DNA from: Halicephalobus mephisto
Taxonomy: Eukaryota; Nematoda; Chromadorea; Rhabditida; Panagrolaimidae
NCBI GenBank assembly: GCA_009193035.1
Contig: SWDT01000506.1
Coordinates: 60,854 to 124,853, forward strand
Direction: 5' to 3'
Length of the DNA: 64,000 bases
Position 1 is the stretch's first letter, and the number at the start of each line of letters is the position of its first letter. Below are positions 33,719-48,700 of this stretch, in pieces. Both the position numbers and the translations under genes were made by a program. The notes below the pieces were generated by a model, which was given only the letters and a program-made list of their open reading frames with translations, had not been told where the DNA came from and searched no databases.

Positions 33719-36700
33719 CTAAATGCCTTTGGTTTTCAGGTGACGCTCGCGTCCGTGCATCAGGAGGTAGTTCTCGTTGTCCGCAAGTCCGTTTATTCCT
33801 AATTTTTCTGCTTTGCAATTTTGAAGATTCTAAAATTTCCAATTTTTATCCATTTTGAATAACGAGTTTTTACCTGCATCTGAATCGCCAGGGCCATAGC
33901 AGTGTGATGAACATCCTCGATGGACTTGACGGCGGAGAGAGTTTCAGAAATGGTCTTCGAGAGCGATTCTTTCAAGAACAGCTTATCTTCGGGAGATTTC
34001 TGAAATAAAAATTTAAAATTTAATAAAGTAATTTTCCAACAATTACACTATCACAACTACAAACCAAGTACCCATGAAGTGGATCCAAATATCCAAAAAA
34101 ATTAATTTCATATATGAAAAATTACAAATCACCATTCTAAGAATTTAAATATTTTCGATAAAGTAATGAAAAGAATTTTAAGAAGTGAATGTAGTATTAA
34201 AATTCGAATAATTACAAATTAAGCACTTGTTAGTTAAATCTATATCCAAAAAAATCAATTTCATATATGAAAAATTACAAATCACCATTCTAAGAATTTA
34301 AATATTTCCAATAAAGTAATGAAAAGAATTTTAAGAAGTAAATGTAGTATTAAAATTCAAATAATTACAAATTAAGCACTTGTTAGTTGAATCTATATCC
34401 AAAAAAATTAATTTCATATATGAAAAATTACAAATCACTGTCCTAAGATTTTAAATATTTCCAATAAAGTAATGAAAAGAATTTTAAGAAGTAAATGTAG
34501 TATTAAAATTCAAATAATTACAAATTAAGTACTTGTTAGTTGAATCTATATCCAAAAAAATTAATTTCATATATGAAAAATTACAAATCACTATTCTAAG
34601 ATCTTAAAATTCTTATTTCTGCTTTATTGGAAGTATTTAAGAAATAAATTTATTTAATAAGTACTTAATTTGCAACTATTAAAACTTTGGTGCTAAATCC
34701 AGATCCAAATATCCCAAAAAATCAATTTCATATATAAAGTAAACTTAATAAACTATATTGATGTTATTAAATACGTAAAAATAATAATTCTGAAAACTCA
34801 CCATTTTTTGCAGACATATTTGGGGAAATTTATCCGCGACTCCCGTGCTGTCTTGTTGGACATCGTAGTTCTCGACGATTTCTCTCCATTCCACGATTTT
34901 TTCTATGTTTTGGATAATCAAAGTATGGAGATTCTCCAATTCTTTCTCGACATCGACGGAATGTCCGTGTTTAGACTGGTTGCTGGATCTGTTGTGGAAG
35001 AACAAATGTCTTCTTTGAAGAGTTATCAAGAGTATCATCCAGTCCGTCATGTCTCCGTTGGTGTTGGCCTGGAAGTGGACTTCTTGGTGGGGGGTGGAGA
35101 CCTTGAAGGACGTCTTGCTGTCCTGGATCTGGGTCACTGAGGTTATTTCAGAGAGCGAAATCACTCCTTTCTGTTCCGATTCCCCCGGAGAATCTTTGAT
35201 TTTCTGCCACGAAAGTTCCTTCTCCGTCAAAGTCACGAATCTTCGTTTTTGGGAAATGAAATCTTTGATGCTTCTTCTCCTCGAAGATCCTCCTCGTCTT
35301 TCTACCATAAGTCCGGATTTCAGAATTCCGGGTTTCTGATTTTCCGAAGTCGACGGAAACTGGTATTCTGGAATGCTTATGGCGTCGAAAAAGTTTACCA
35401 TAAAAGTTCTGTGATCTTCGTCGTTGAAAAATCGCTCCAGAACTCGAGAAAGCCAAGGTTCCTTCGTCGTCAGAGGGTGTGACGAAACGACACAGTTCGC
35501 CAGACGTTGGAGGATTTTCGAAATCAAAACTAGTGTTCGAGCGACATCTGGCTCCTGAAAAAAAATAAATTAAAAAACTATCAAAATATCTATTCATTTT
35601 TAATAGTTTTAAACAATATCCAAAAATGTTCACTTTTTTCGTCAAGGATATTATCCATTTAGTCGCTATTTTTGCATTAGAAATTGTAAGGATAGTAACT
35701 GAATTAGATGATTTTTGGATACTATCCTTGCAATTTCCACTGACAATACAAATTGTCAAAATAGTGACTAGTTTGGACGATTTTCAAACACTATCTTTAC
35801 AATTTCCACTGACAATACAAATTGCCAAAATAGTAACTGATTTGAACAATTTTTAAACACTATCTTTACAATTTCCACTGACAATACAAATTGCCAAAAT
35901 AGTAACTGATTTGAACAATTTTTAAACACTATCTTTAATTCATTCATTTTTTGATAAAACATGAACTTACCGGAGCCCTCTTCTTCAATCCATATTGTGT
36001 GGGATTCAGAATCGCGGCGGAGAAAAACCTCATGATCAAAAAAGAGGACACGGCTAACCTACTGATTTCGACATTGTCTGGATAAAAATCATTGACTACA
36101 GTTCTCAACACGGCAAAAATGCTCTTCAATTCCTGAGGGCATTGTTCGGCACTTTCACAAACCCTCACAAAAGCCAATTCGGCATAAACGGCGAGATTTC
36201 GAACATGTTCTTCGATGTTTTCTCCTGGTTTTACTTTAGTCGGATCTATTTCGCATTTTTTCTTTTCAGCATAGACCAAATCTATCACGGGTTTGAGTGT
36301 CGAGACCAGATAGTCGCTGCCGAGGAACTTCATGACCTCGTGCATCAGCTTCGAAGCCATGGACTGGTTCCTGAACAAAGTCGAAGTTTCTCTTCCTTGA
36401 GCCAAATACTGCCCACAAACAAGTCGGAAAAGCCGATTAAACTGACCGTTGTTGAGGAAGATTTTCATTAAAGGTTTCGCCACGAGACCCAAGTCCACTG
36501 GAAGATGCTGAAGAACAGACGCCAAGGAAGCATCATAGGGGTGGGAGTCCAGGGACGAGAGCAGGGCCTGGTAGAGGGGCTGATAATGGTGGAATGCCAG
36601 AATGTGCTCAACAGAGTACCTAAAATTAATTTTTCTTAAAATTACGATAAATCAAAATTTTAAATAAATTTTTTTTTGAATTTTCTAAAAAATAAAACAA

Positions 36701-39700
36701 ATTTTTTAATATTCAAGAATTTGGTTGAGTTCGAATTTCCTAAAATAAAATTAATTTCTTTAAAATTTCTAAATTAAAATAAATTTTTTAAATTTTTAAA
36801 TTAAAATAAATTTTTTAAAATTTTCTAAAATAAAATAAATTTTTTAAATTTTCTAAATTAAAATTAATTTTTTTGAATTTTCAAGAATTTATTTGAAGTC
36901 GGATTTCCCAAATGACTTACCAGAAGCGTATCCTCAAATCCCCGACTTTTTCATTGGGCATATCCTGAGGGTTCACGATATTCGTATTTGTTGTCATGGT
37001 GGTTGTGACGGTGGTAGAAGTAGAAGGCATGTTGTCTAAACTGTCATATTGACTGGTCGTGTTTGGGGACGACGGCTGTTGAATCACCGTGGTATTTTGT
37101 GAGATCGTCATTCGGGATTTTATTTCGTACCTAAAACAAAAAAAAATAAATCTTTTATAACTTATAAAATTTATAAATCTTTTATAATTTCCAAAATTTA
37201 AAAATCTTTTATAATTTATAAAAAAATGTTTTATAATTTATAAAATTTCCAAATCTTTTATAATTTACAAAAAATAAATCTTTTATAATTTATAAAATTT
37301 AAAAATCTTTTATAATTTACAAAAAAATAAATGTTTTATAATTTATAAAATTTAAAAATCTTTTATAATTTATAAAACTCATAAATCTTTTATAATTTAT
37401 AAATTAAATTTTTTCCAAAAACAAACAACGCCCCCGGTGGTCAGAAAAGTGTTTTTTCGCCCGCGTAATCTCGGGGGAATCCGGTCTTGTGTCCCACCTG
37501 CACAAAAATGACTAACGAAAACATTTATAAAATTACGGTAAAAGTGAAAATAAAATTGTATCTTAATTCATCAAAAAACATCTTTTTCGAAATAATTCTT
37601 CGTTTAAAATTTGATAATTTTTAAAATACAAAATTTTTAATTTTCGTAATTTTTATTTTCAAATGAAAAATTCGAAAAATTTTATTTTAAAAAATTTTTA
37701 ATAAAAAAATTATTTCGAAATTTTCCAGAATTAGAAAAATTTTTAATTTTCGGTCTCGAGTGGAAAATTCGAAAAAATTCAAAATGAAGTAATTTTTGGG
37801 ACTTTATCTCATAAATTTTTGCTTTGATAAGAATATCATTAAGACGTTTCAGAATCACAGAAACACAAAATTTTATAGTTTCCGGTCCTGACTGGAAAAT
37901 TCCAAAAATTCGTTTCAAGATGATTTTGGAAATTTTATAAGGAATTACTTTAATTTTATACAATAATATAATTAAAAATAGAATTAAGTAATTTTAGAAA
38001 TTTTTAAATTTACAAAAATAAAGAATTTTGCAGTTTCCGGTCCTGACTGGAAAATTCCAAAAATATATTTTAAAATAATTTTGGAAATTTTATAAGGAAT
38101 TACTTTAATTTTATACAATAATATAATTAAAAATAGAATTAAGTAATTTTAGAACTTTTTAAATTTACAAAAATAAAGAATTTTATAGTTTCCGGTCCTG
38201 ACTGGAAAATTCCAAAAATATATTTTAAAATAATTTTGGAAATTTTATAAGGAATTACTTTAATTTTATACAATAATATAATTAAAAATAGAATTAAGTA
38301 ATTTTAGAACTTTTTAAATTTACAAAAATAAAGAATTTTGCAGTTTTCGGTCCTGACTGGAAACTTCCAAAAATATATTTTAAAATAATTTTGGAAATTT
38401 TATAAGGAATTACTTTCATTTTTACAATAATATAATTAAAAATAGAATTAGGTAATTTTAGAAATTTTTAAATTTACAAAAATAAAGAATTTTACAGTTT
38501 TCGGTCCTGACTGGAAACTTCCAAAAATTTATTTTAAAATAATTTCGGAAATTTTACGAAAAATTAAGTATATTATTATTTCAAAAATTAAAGTAAAAAT
38601 AGAATTAAATAATTTTAGAAATTTTTAAATTTACAAAAATAAAGAATTCTACAGTTTTCGGTCCTGATTGGAAAATTCCAAAAATTTATTTTAAAATAAT
38701 TTTGGAAATTTTTCAGTATATAGTATCCTTTTTAATAATGTTATTTATATGGATTAAAGCTAGTTTCGAAATTCTATAGCTAATATTTAATGTTCGGACA
38801 GTCAAGCCCAAACGCGGGGGTCCTCGTTTGTTCACGTTCGTCATGAAAAATCGCGTCACGTTCTAATTCGAAAAAAACGAAATTTCCCACGCATCCCGAA
38901 TTTCGACAGACGGTCATTCCGTAAAAAACGTAATTTATATTGGTAAAACTGTACTGAATAATGAAAAACGAAATTTAATAAACAAAAAAAATTCGAAAAT
39001 GTGGTTACCAGATGGAATTTTGGGTGTTTATTGTTTAAAAGTTTTTTTGAAAATGGATTTGAGGTACAAAGATTATTCAATTTAAAAAAATAAGTTTTAA
39101 AAAAGCAAATTGTCTGGTTTCTGAGTAGGAGTTGATACGGTGAAATTTGTAATTTTTAAATCAAATTTAAAAAATTATTCAATTTAAAAAAAAATAAGTT
39201 TTAAAAACATAAATTGTTTCGTTTTTAAGTAGGAGTTGATACGGTAGAATTCATAATTTTTAAATCAAATTTAAAAAAAATAAGTTTTAAAAACATAAAT
39301 TGTCTAGTTTTTAAGTAGGAGTTGATACGGTAGAATTCACAATTTCTAAATCAAATTTAAAAAATTATTCAATTTTAAAAAGTAAATTTAAAAACATAAA
39401 TTGTTTCGTTTTTAGGTAGGAGTTAATAAGATAGAATTTACAATTTTTAAATCAATTTTAAAAAATAAGTTTTAAAAACATAAATTATCTGGTTTCTGAG
39501 TCAGTATTAATACGGTAGAATTTTTTAATTCAATTAAATTTAAAAAAACTACTTTTTCTGAAATTTAATTTTCATAAAAATAATTTTTGAAAAACTTAAT
39601 TTTTATTCAAAATATTATTTCTAAAATTAAATTTAATTAAAAAGTAAAAAATCACAGTAAACTTTTAAAATTTGCTTTTTTAAATTAAAAATTTTAAATT

Positions 39701-42700
39701 TTATCCCCTTAGGAAATTAATTAAAATAATTTTAAATTTTTGAAATAATTTTATTTAATTTTTTAAATTTAAAAAAAAAGAGAATTTTTAAAATAATTTT
39801 TTTAAATTTAAAAAAAGAGAATTTTTAAAATAATTTTTTTAAATTTAAAAAAAAATAAATTTTTGAAATAATTTTATTTAATTTTTTTTTAAATTATAAA
39901 AAAAGGGAATTTTTGAAATAATTTTATTTAATTTTTTTAAATCATAAAAAAAGTGAATTTTCGAAATAATTTTTTTAAATTTAAAAAAAGTGAATTTTTG
40001 AAATAATTTTATTTAATTTTTTTAATATAAAAAAAGTGAATTTTTGAAATAATTTTGTTTAATTTTTTTAAATTTAAAAAAAAGAGAATTTTTAAAATAA
40101 TTTTATTTAATTTTTAAAATTATTATTTTTTAAAATTTTTTTAAATTATAAAAAAAATGAATTTTTGAAATAATTTTATTTAATTTTTTTAAATTATAAA
40201 AAAAATGAATTTTTAAAATAATTTTATTTAATTTTTTTAATATAAAAAAGTGAATTTTTGAAATTAGAGATTTTTTTAAATTAAAAAATAAAATAAAATA
40301 AGATTATTTTATTTAAAAATTTTCTGAAACGAAAAACTACGAAGAACATTAATGAAGTAACTAGTTTTACCCAATACCGGAGCCTGGTACTGAATGAAAA
40401 TTTTTGCAAAAATCTCGTGGATGAAGGGATAAACAAGCGAGGTGACGGAACAGGGGGTGTCAAGGGATAAGTACAGAGATAAATGGCGGGTACTTGATTT
40501 CACGTCAGAACCACTTGATCAGGTTTATAATTTATTTCATAAATTCTCAGAAATGACGTGCAGAAATACCGTAATTCTAGGGTCAAAATAATCTTCAAAA
40601 ATAAAAAAAATTAATTTTATAAAAAAATAAAAATAAAAAAAAATTAATTTTATAAAAAAAAATAAAAATTTTATAAAAAAAATAAGAAATTTTCAAAGTA
40701 TATTTTGTAAAAGAAATTTTGAAAATAAAAAACTTTAAAAAATAAAAATAAATTTTTAAATAAATTTAAAAAATAAAAATAAATTTTTAAATAAATTTAA
40801 AAAATAAAAATAAATTTTATAAAAATAAAAATAAAAATAAATTTTATAAAAATAAAAATAAAAATAAATTTTATAAAAATAAAAAATGGTCTCGAAACTA
40901 TGTCTAAAAACCCTGAGGCATGTTTTTTATTTTTCAGAAAATCAGTAACTAAGATGTAATCAAAAAGTAAATTCAGTAATTCCCAATCGGGACCATTCTG
41001 TTTTTTATTTTAATTTTTAATTTTGCATAAATTAATACCGTATATTTTTAGTACCAAAATAATTTTCGCGAACAAACTAAAAATTAAAAAAATAAGTGTG
41101 GGCAGAAACAAAAAATATTTTAAAAAATGAATTAACGGTCCCAGTACGGTATCTAATAGCCTCAGGGAATATTGGACAATTTTTATCTGTTTCCCTAAGG
41201 GACCAGTAACCGAGTTGATTAAAAAGTTAATAATAATCGCGTCAGGATCAAAAGTTCGATTTTATGGAATTTTAGTAAATTTTCGATTTTATAGAATTTT
41301 TAATAAATTTTCAATTTTATAAGATTTTTAATAAATTTTCAATTTTATAGAATTTTTAGTAAATTTTCGATATTATAAGATTTTTAATAAATTTTCGATG
41401 TTATAAAAATCTTAATAAATTTTCAATTTTATGGAAATTTTAATAAATTTTCGATTTTATAAAATTTTTAATAAATTTTCGATTTTATAAAATTTTTAAT
41501 AAATTTTCAATTTTATAGAATTTTTAGTAAATTTTCGATATTATAAAATTTTTAATAAATTTTCGATGTTATAAAAATCTTAATAAATTTTCAATTTTAT
41601 AAAATTTTTAGTAAATTTTCGATTTTATAAAGTTTTCAATAAATTTTTGATTTTTCATAAATCAACATCCAAAATTTTTTATATAAAAATTTTCAAAAAA
41701 ATGATTCATCAAAAAGCAGATTTATGATCGAAAATAAAAATTACCTAAAAAACTTTTCTAAAAATTTATTTTAAAAAATAAAATTGTTTAAAATGATTTA
41801 TTTTAAAAAAATCGATTTTTTAAATAAATTTTTTTTTAAATTAAAATTAAAAAAAAATTAAATTTTGAAAATTTTTAAAAAATAAATCAAAAATAATAAT
41901 TATTTTTCGATTTAATAAATAAAATAATGTTTTTAAAAATTTCCATTCAACGTTATGAATCAAGTTTTTGCAGTCATAAAATTCTGCAAAAAAGTTTCGT
42001 AAATTCGAAAAATGAAAACAAACAAGTTTCAATTCAAAATTACAAATATTTAAATGGCCTATTTATGGGACTAAAATTTTCCAAAATATGGTGGAAAATT
42101 AGGAATAATATCTAAAACTCAAAATTTCTAAAAAAATTCGATTTTCTTTTTTTTTTTTAAAAATAATTTTAAAAATTTCTAAAAAATTCAATTTTCATTT
42201 TTTTTTTAAAATAAATAATTTTAAAAATTTCCAGAAAATTTGATTTTCATTTTTAAAAAAAAAATAATTTTTAAAATTTCTAAAAAATTCAATTTTCATT
42301 TTTATAAAAAAATAATTTTTAAAATTTTCAGAAAATTTAATTTTTATTTTTCGTAAATTATATTTTTAAAAATTCGTTTTTAAACATTTTTTAATAAAAA
42401 ATTTGATTTTTAATTTTAAAAAAATATAATTTTCGAAATTTTAAAAAAATCTAAAAATTCATTTTCAATTTTCTGAGAATTTTTATTTTTATTTTTTTAT
42501 GAAATATGTTTTTGAAATTTTCCACAATTTCAGGAATTTATTTTCGAAGAACTTCCAAAATATCCGTTTTTAATTTTCAAAAAAATATGATTTCAGAAAT
42601 AATTTCGTAATAAAGCTAATTTAAATTTTTTACGAAATGACTGTTAAAATTGACTTTGTAAAAAGCCATAAAGTCGGGGAAATATCATGTAGAAAGACCG

Positions 42701-45700
42701 GAAGCGTAGGCGAGACCAAAAATAAGCGAGCAAATAACAAAGAAAACTTTAGAACAGCTGAACCGAGAATCGACAGCCGCCTCTCCGATCCGTTCTCAAC
42801 AAAGACTTAAGAACAAATTCAAATAAGTTTCAGAAAACCACTATTCTAGATTATTTCATAATTATTAAAATATAAAAATAAATTTTTAGAAACTCAAATA
42901 AGTTTCAGAAAACCACTATTTTTGATTATTTCATAATTATTAAAATATAAAAATAAATTTTTAAAAATTCAAATAAGTTTCAGAAAACCACTATTTTTGA
43001 TTATTTCATAATTATTAAAATATAAAAATAAATTTTTAGAAATTCAAAAATTCAAATAAGTTTAAAAAAACCACTATTCTAGATTATTTCATAATTATTA
43101 AAATATAAAAATAAATTTTTAGAAACTCAAAAATTCAATTAAGTTTCAGAAAACCACTATTTTTGATTATTTCATAATTACTAAAATATATAAAATTAAA
43201 TTTTTAAAAATTTAAAAATTCAAATAAGTTTCAGAAAACCACTATTCTAGATTATTTCATAATTATTAAAATATAAAAATAAATTTTTAGAAATTCAAAT
43301 AAGTTTCAGAAAACCACTATTCTAGATTATTTCATAATTACTAAAATATAAAATTAAATTTTTTGAAATTTATTTGAATTTTTTTGATTATCTCATAATT
43401 ATTTTAAAATATTTTAAAACAATTTTATATTTAGTGAAAATTTAAAAAATATTATTTTAAATAACTTTATATTTAATAAAAATTTAATTTTAAAAAAACA
43501 AATTAAAAAGTATTATTTTAAATAATTTTATATTTAGTGAAAATTTAAAAAATATTATTTTAAATAACTTTATATTTAATAAAAATTTAATTTAAAAAAA
43601 AACAAATTAAAAAATATTATTTTAAATAATTTTATATTTAGTGAAAATTTAAAAAATATTTTTTTAAATAACTTTATATTTAATAAAACAAAGTAACTTT
43701 GGAAATCATTCTTTAAAAAATTCAGAAATTTGTGAATGAACAAAGGCGGAAAAACTGCGCAAAAAAATTAAAATGCATTAACGTGGACCGGAAACGACGA
43801 TTAGATTCGTGTCCGCTTCATTGAACACCAAGCCTGAGGTTTTTCCGAACAGATAAATTAATTTTGGGTGGTCCGATGGACTATATCAGGTGATTTACAA
43901 CATATTCAATGACTACAGTATACACAGTCAACTAGAGAATTACTGTATATGGATTTTAAAAATATATTTCAAAAATTAAAAGTTGATTAAAGATCTGCTG
44001 TATTGGCCTGCGTAACAATGAGAAGAAAAATATCGCAGAGAAGTTTATATAATAGATGCCTAAGGCACAACTCAAAAATCTGCGTTGAACTCAACACACG
44101 TTAATAAACATATTAATTCTCGTCAAGAGGAACTGTACATTTCTTTATCGATATTTTAAAAAAATCCGTTCGGGACCGAACGAACTATATTTCTTTATCG
44201 ATATTTTAAAAATCCGTTTAGGACCAACCAAACTATATATTTTTTTATGAATATTTTAAAAATCCGTTTAGGACCAACCAAACTATATTTCTTTATCAAT
44301 ATTTTAAAAAAATCCGTTCGAGACCAACCAAACTATATTTCTTTATCGATATTTTAAAAATCCTTTTGGGACCAAGGAAACTATATATTTTTTTATCGAT
44401 ATTTTAAAAATCTTTTGGAGACCAAGTGAATTGTAAATTTCTATGTCGTTACTAAAGGAATCCGTTCGGGACCAAGTGTTCTCTGTTAGTTGCGTTTCTC
44501 ACTAAGAATAGGGTGACCGATCCAACAAGATCATTTTGTAGGTCATCGGATAAGGATTCAGAATCCGTGATTAATTTTCAGTGAAGGATCTTCTGAAGTG
44601 AGAAAATCGAATAAAAGCGAGAAATTTTACGTGTCACATGGACAGATCTAATTTAAGTGATTTATTGACAACATAAAGTAGATTTTACGGGTTATCGGAT
44701 AAAGTCCAAAATAATTTGTAAATTTAAAAAAAATTTTCTTTGTAGATTTTTTTTAAAATTTTTTTTTAAAAATTTTTATTAATTTTTTATAAATATTTTA
44801 AAAATTTTTTTATAAATTTTTTCTGAAGTAAAAAAACGAATAAAATTTGATCATGTGTCGTGTAAAATTTCTTATTTTAATTCAAAGTTACAAAATGAAA
44901 TATAATTTATCGAATAATATTCGAAATTTATTTTTTATAATTTAAAAAAATAAATTAGAAAAATTTTGTATAAAAATTATTTTATTTAACTTTATAGATA
45001 CAATTTTAGTTCGTTTTATAACTTATCGAATAAATATTCGAAATTTATTTTTTATAATTTTTTTAAAAAACTAAATAAATTAGAAAAATTTCATATATCA
45101 GATGATTAAATTTAACCCAACTTTATAGATATAAATTACAACTTGTTTTATAACTTATCGAATAATATTCAAAATTTATTTTTTATAATTAAAAAAATAA
45201 ATTAGAAAAACTTTGTATAAAAATTATTTTATTTAACTTTATAGATACAATTTTAGTTCGTTTTATAACTTATCGAATAAATATTCGAAATTAGTTATCT
45301 ACTTTTTGTGAAAGTTCTCCTAAAACAAGAAAATCAAATTAAGGAAATTAGAGAAATTTCATAAATCACGTGGATAGATTTAGTTTCAGTGATTCGTTTA
45401 TATAATACATTTTACTTTTTATTCTACTTACTACATATTCAGAATTCGTCATCCATTTTTATCAAGTTATCTTCTGAAATCAAAAAATAAAAAAATTTAT
45501 ATATAAAAAATCAAAAAATAAAAAAATTTATACATAAGAAATCAAAAAATAAGGAATTTTATACATAAGAAATCGAAAAATGAAAAATTTCATATATCAA
45601 AAACCAAAAAATAAGGAATTTCATATATGAAAAATCAAAAAATTAAGAATTTCATATATAAGAAATCAAAAAATTAAGAATTTCATATATCAAAAATCAA

Positions 45701-48700
45701 AAAATGAGGAATTTCATATATAAGAAACCGAAAAATAAAGAACTTCATATATGAAAAATGAAAAAATTTTACTTAACGCCGACCTTTGGACTTTTGTTTT
45801 CAAGCGTTCGTTTTCAACTTCAACTTAACCAATTAGAAAAACTGTTTTGCGTAGTTACGTAATCTTTTCTTACTAATTACAGTTACCTAATTGAATTTCA
45901 GAAAAGTAGTCAGAAAAACAAAAAACGTAAGCGAATTCGCTTATTTTTTGAGCGAACTTTGGATGGAAAATTTTTAAAATTCACGTTTTCTGATTCGACT
46001 TAACAAATTAAAATTTTTTTCATCATTAATGTTTTTTTACTAATTACAGTAATATAACTTTTTTTATAAAAAAAATCAGAAAATTGAAAAACGAAAATTA
46101 AGATTTACGGATTTTTTGGATTTTTCCGCTTCAAAAAAACGTTCGACAAAATTAGCTTACAGATTCTGAATACATTTTTTGCAGGTTATAATTCGATATA
46201 CAGGCCATTTTAAAAAGTTATTCCAAATAAAAGTTATTTCTAAATTTAGATTTTTACTAAAAATTTAAAAATAAATTTTAAAAAATTTTTAAAAAATAAA
46301 AGAAGTTTAAAATAATTTTTTTTAAAATAAAAGAAATTTAAAAAGATTTTTTTTAAAATAAAAGAAATTTAAAATTATTTTTAAAAAATAAAAAAAGTTT
46401 AAAATAATTTTTTAAAAATAAAATAATTTTTTTTAAAATAAAAGAAATTTAAAATTATTTTTTTTAAAATAAAAAAAGTTTAAAATTATTTTTTTAAAAT
46501 AAAATTATTTTTAAAAAATAAAAGAAATTTAAAAAATTTTCTAAAAAATAAAAATTGTTTTAAAAAAATAACTTTTTCAATGAAAGAATTTTAAAAAAAA
46601 TTAATTAAAAATAATTAAAAAGGTACAAAATTTTTTTTAAAATCAAGAATTTAATTTTTTTAATAAAAAATAATTAAAAAAGTACAAAATTTTTTATAAA
46701 TATTGATGATCAAAGTTCGAGATCGAAATTTGGATTTTTGTGTTAAGAAATATTTATGAATTTTTTTATTTTAAAAAGCTGAATTTGATCTTATTTTTTA
46801 AAATTAAATTTGACTTATGAGTTGTGTTTTAACATGAAAAATCAGAGTTTTGTTTTATTAAAGCTAACAATCAAAAATCTGAATTTAGATTTTCGTGTTA
46901 AGAAATATTTATGAATTTTTTTATTTTAAAAAGTTGAATTTTATCTTATTTTTTTTCTCAACTTAAATTTGACTTATGAGTTATGTCTTAAGACGAAAAA
47001 TCAGAGTTTTGTTTTACGAAGGTTAATGCTCAAAGATCAAAGTCAAAGTTGAATTTTTTCCTTTAAGAAATTGGAGATTTTTCTATTTTAAAAAGCTGCA
47101 TTTTATCTTAACTTTTTCGATCCAGACTTGACTTATGAGTTGTGTCTTAACACGAAAAATCTGTGCTTTATAATATGAAAATTGACGATCAAAGATCAAA
47201 GTCAAAGTTGGATTTTTCTATTTTAAAAAGCTGAATTTTATCTTACTTAACTTTTTCGATCCAGATTCAGTTTATGAATTGTGTCTTAACACGAAAAATT
47301 AGAATATCAACCTCGAATTCTGAGTTCCAATTTCGGTAAAATAAAACAAGATTCAGTTTTATGAAAGTCGACGATCAGAGCTCGAGGTCGAAATTCAGAT
47401 TTTTCGCGTCAGAACAACTTTTATAGTTTTTTTATTTTAAAAACTTGTTTTACCTAAATTGGAGCTTGATATCTGGATTTTTTGAATTCAAACATGACCC
47501 ATAAGTCGGGTCTTGGCACGAAAACTGCCATCTCGAACTTTGATTTTTAACTTTTACAAAACGGAACACAACTTTCAAAAACTTTAAAATTTTTAAATTT
47601 TAAAAATAGGTCTTAAAAATCGTAAAAAAGTAATTTTTGTTTGTTTCTTAAAATTGTACGAAAATCAATGAAAAAAATTTTTATATTACAAAAAATGGAA
47701 GCAGATGTTTGTAGAATTTTTAAATAGGATATTATACTACTGAAAAATTAGAATGAAGATAAATTACGAAATTATTTTGAATTTTCGGAAATTTCTAGTT
47801 TTAGGTTTAGATGATTTTGGAAGTTTCTATGAGATTCTGGAGGATTTTAAACAAAATTAGAAGTCTTCATGAGATTCTAGGGGACTTCGGAAAGTTTGAT
47901 CAAATTTTAGAAGAATATAAAAACATTCACTAGATTTTAAAGAATTTCAAAAATCTTCATGAAGTTCTAAGACAATTTATAAAATTCTATCAAATTTCAG
48001 AAGCTTCTATGAGATTCTAGAAGGCTCCAAAAGTTTCTATGAGATTCTGGAGGATTTTAAAAAAAATTAGAAGTCTTCATGAGATTCTAAGAGACTTCAA
48101 AAAATTTGATCAAATTTTAGAAGAATATAAAAACATTCACTAGATTTTAAAGAACTTCAAAAATCTTCATGAAGTTCTAAGACAATTTATAAAATTCTAT
48201 CAAATTTCAGAAATTTCTATAAGATTCTAGAAGGTTTCAGAAAATTCCATCAGATTTTAGAAGAAAATAGAAATTTCAAGTCTTCATGAGATTCTGAAAG
48301 GCTTCAACATGTTCTAAAAGATTCCAGAAGACTAACAACTTTCATTAAATTCCAAAAAACTTCAAAATTCCTCATGAGATTTTCAAAAGTACTGTAATTT
48401 TCCACTGAATTCTGGAAGATTCTACGAAAATTTAGAAATTTTTACTAAATTTTGAAATGTTTCGAAAATTTCTGTAAATTTCTCGAAGGTTTTGCAAATT
48501 TTTATAAATTCTCCGAAGATTCCAGAATCCCCTGATTCTAGAAAAACCTCAAATTTATTGAAATTTCAAATTTAATAAAAATTTAAAGTTTTAGAAGGAT
48601 TACTGTATCTAGGAAGACCAAAACTCCAAAATGGAATTGTGTGATTTTTTAAAAATGTTGAAAATTATAAACCTACCAATTTGGTCCGACGGTTTTCTCT

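Noticed and set aside
35148..35759. 203-codon minus-strand frame overlapping RasGAP exon 34802-35554
   Set aside because: The exon frame carries the conserved end of the GAP domain and the PH domain. This frame shows only shifted, Arg/Ser-rich sequence.
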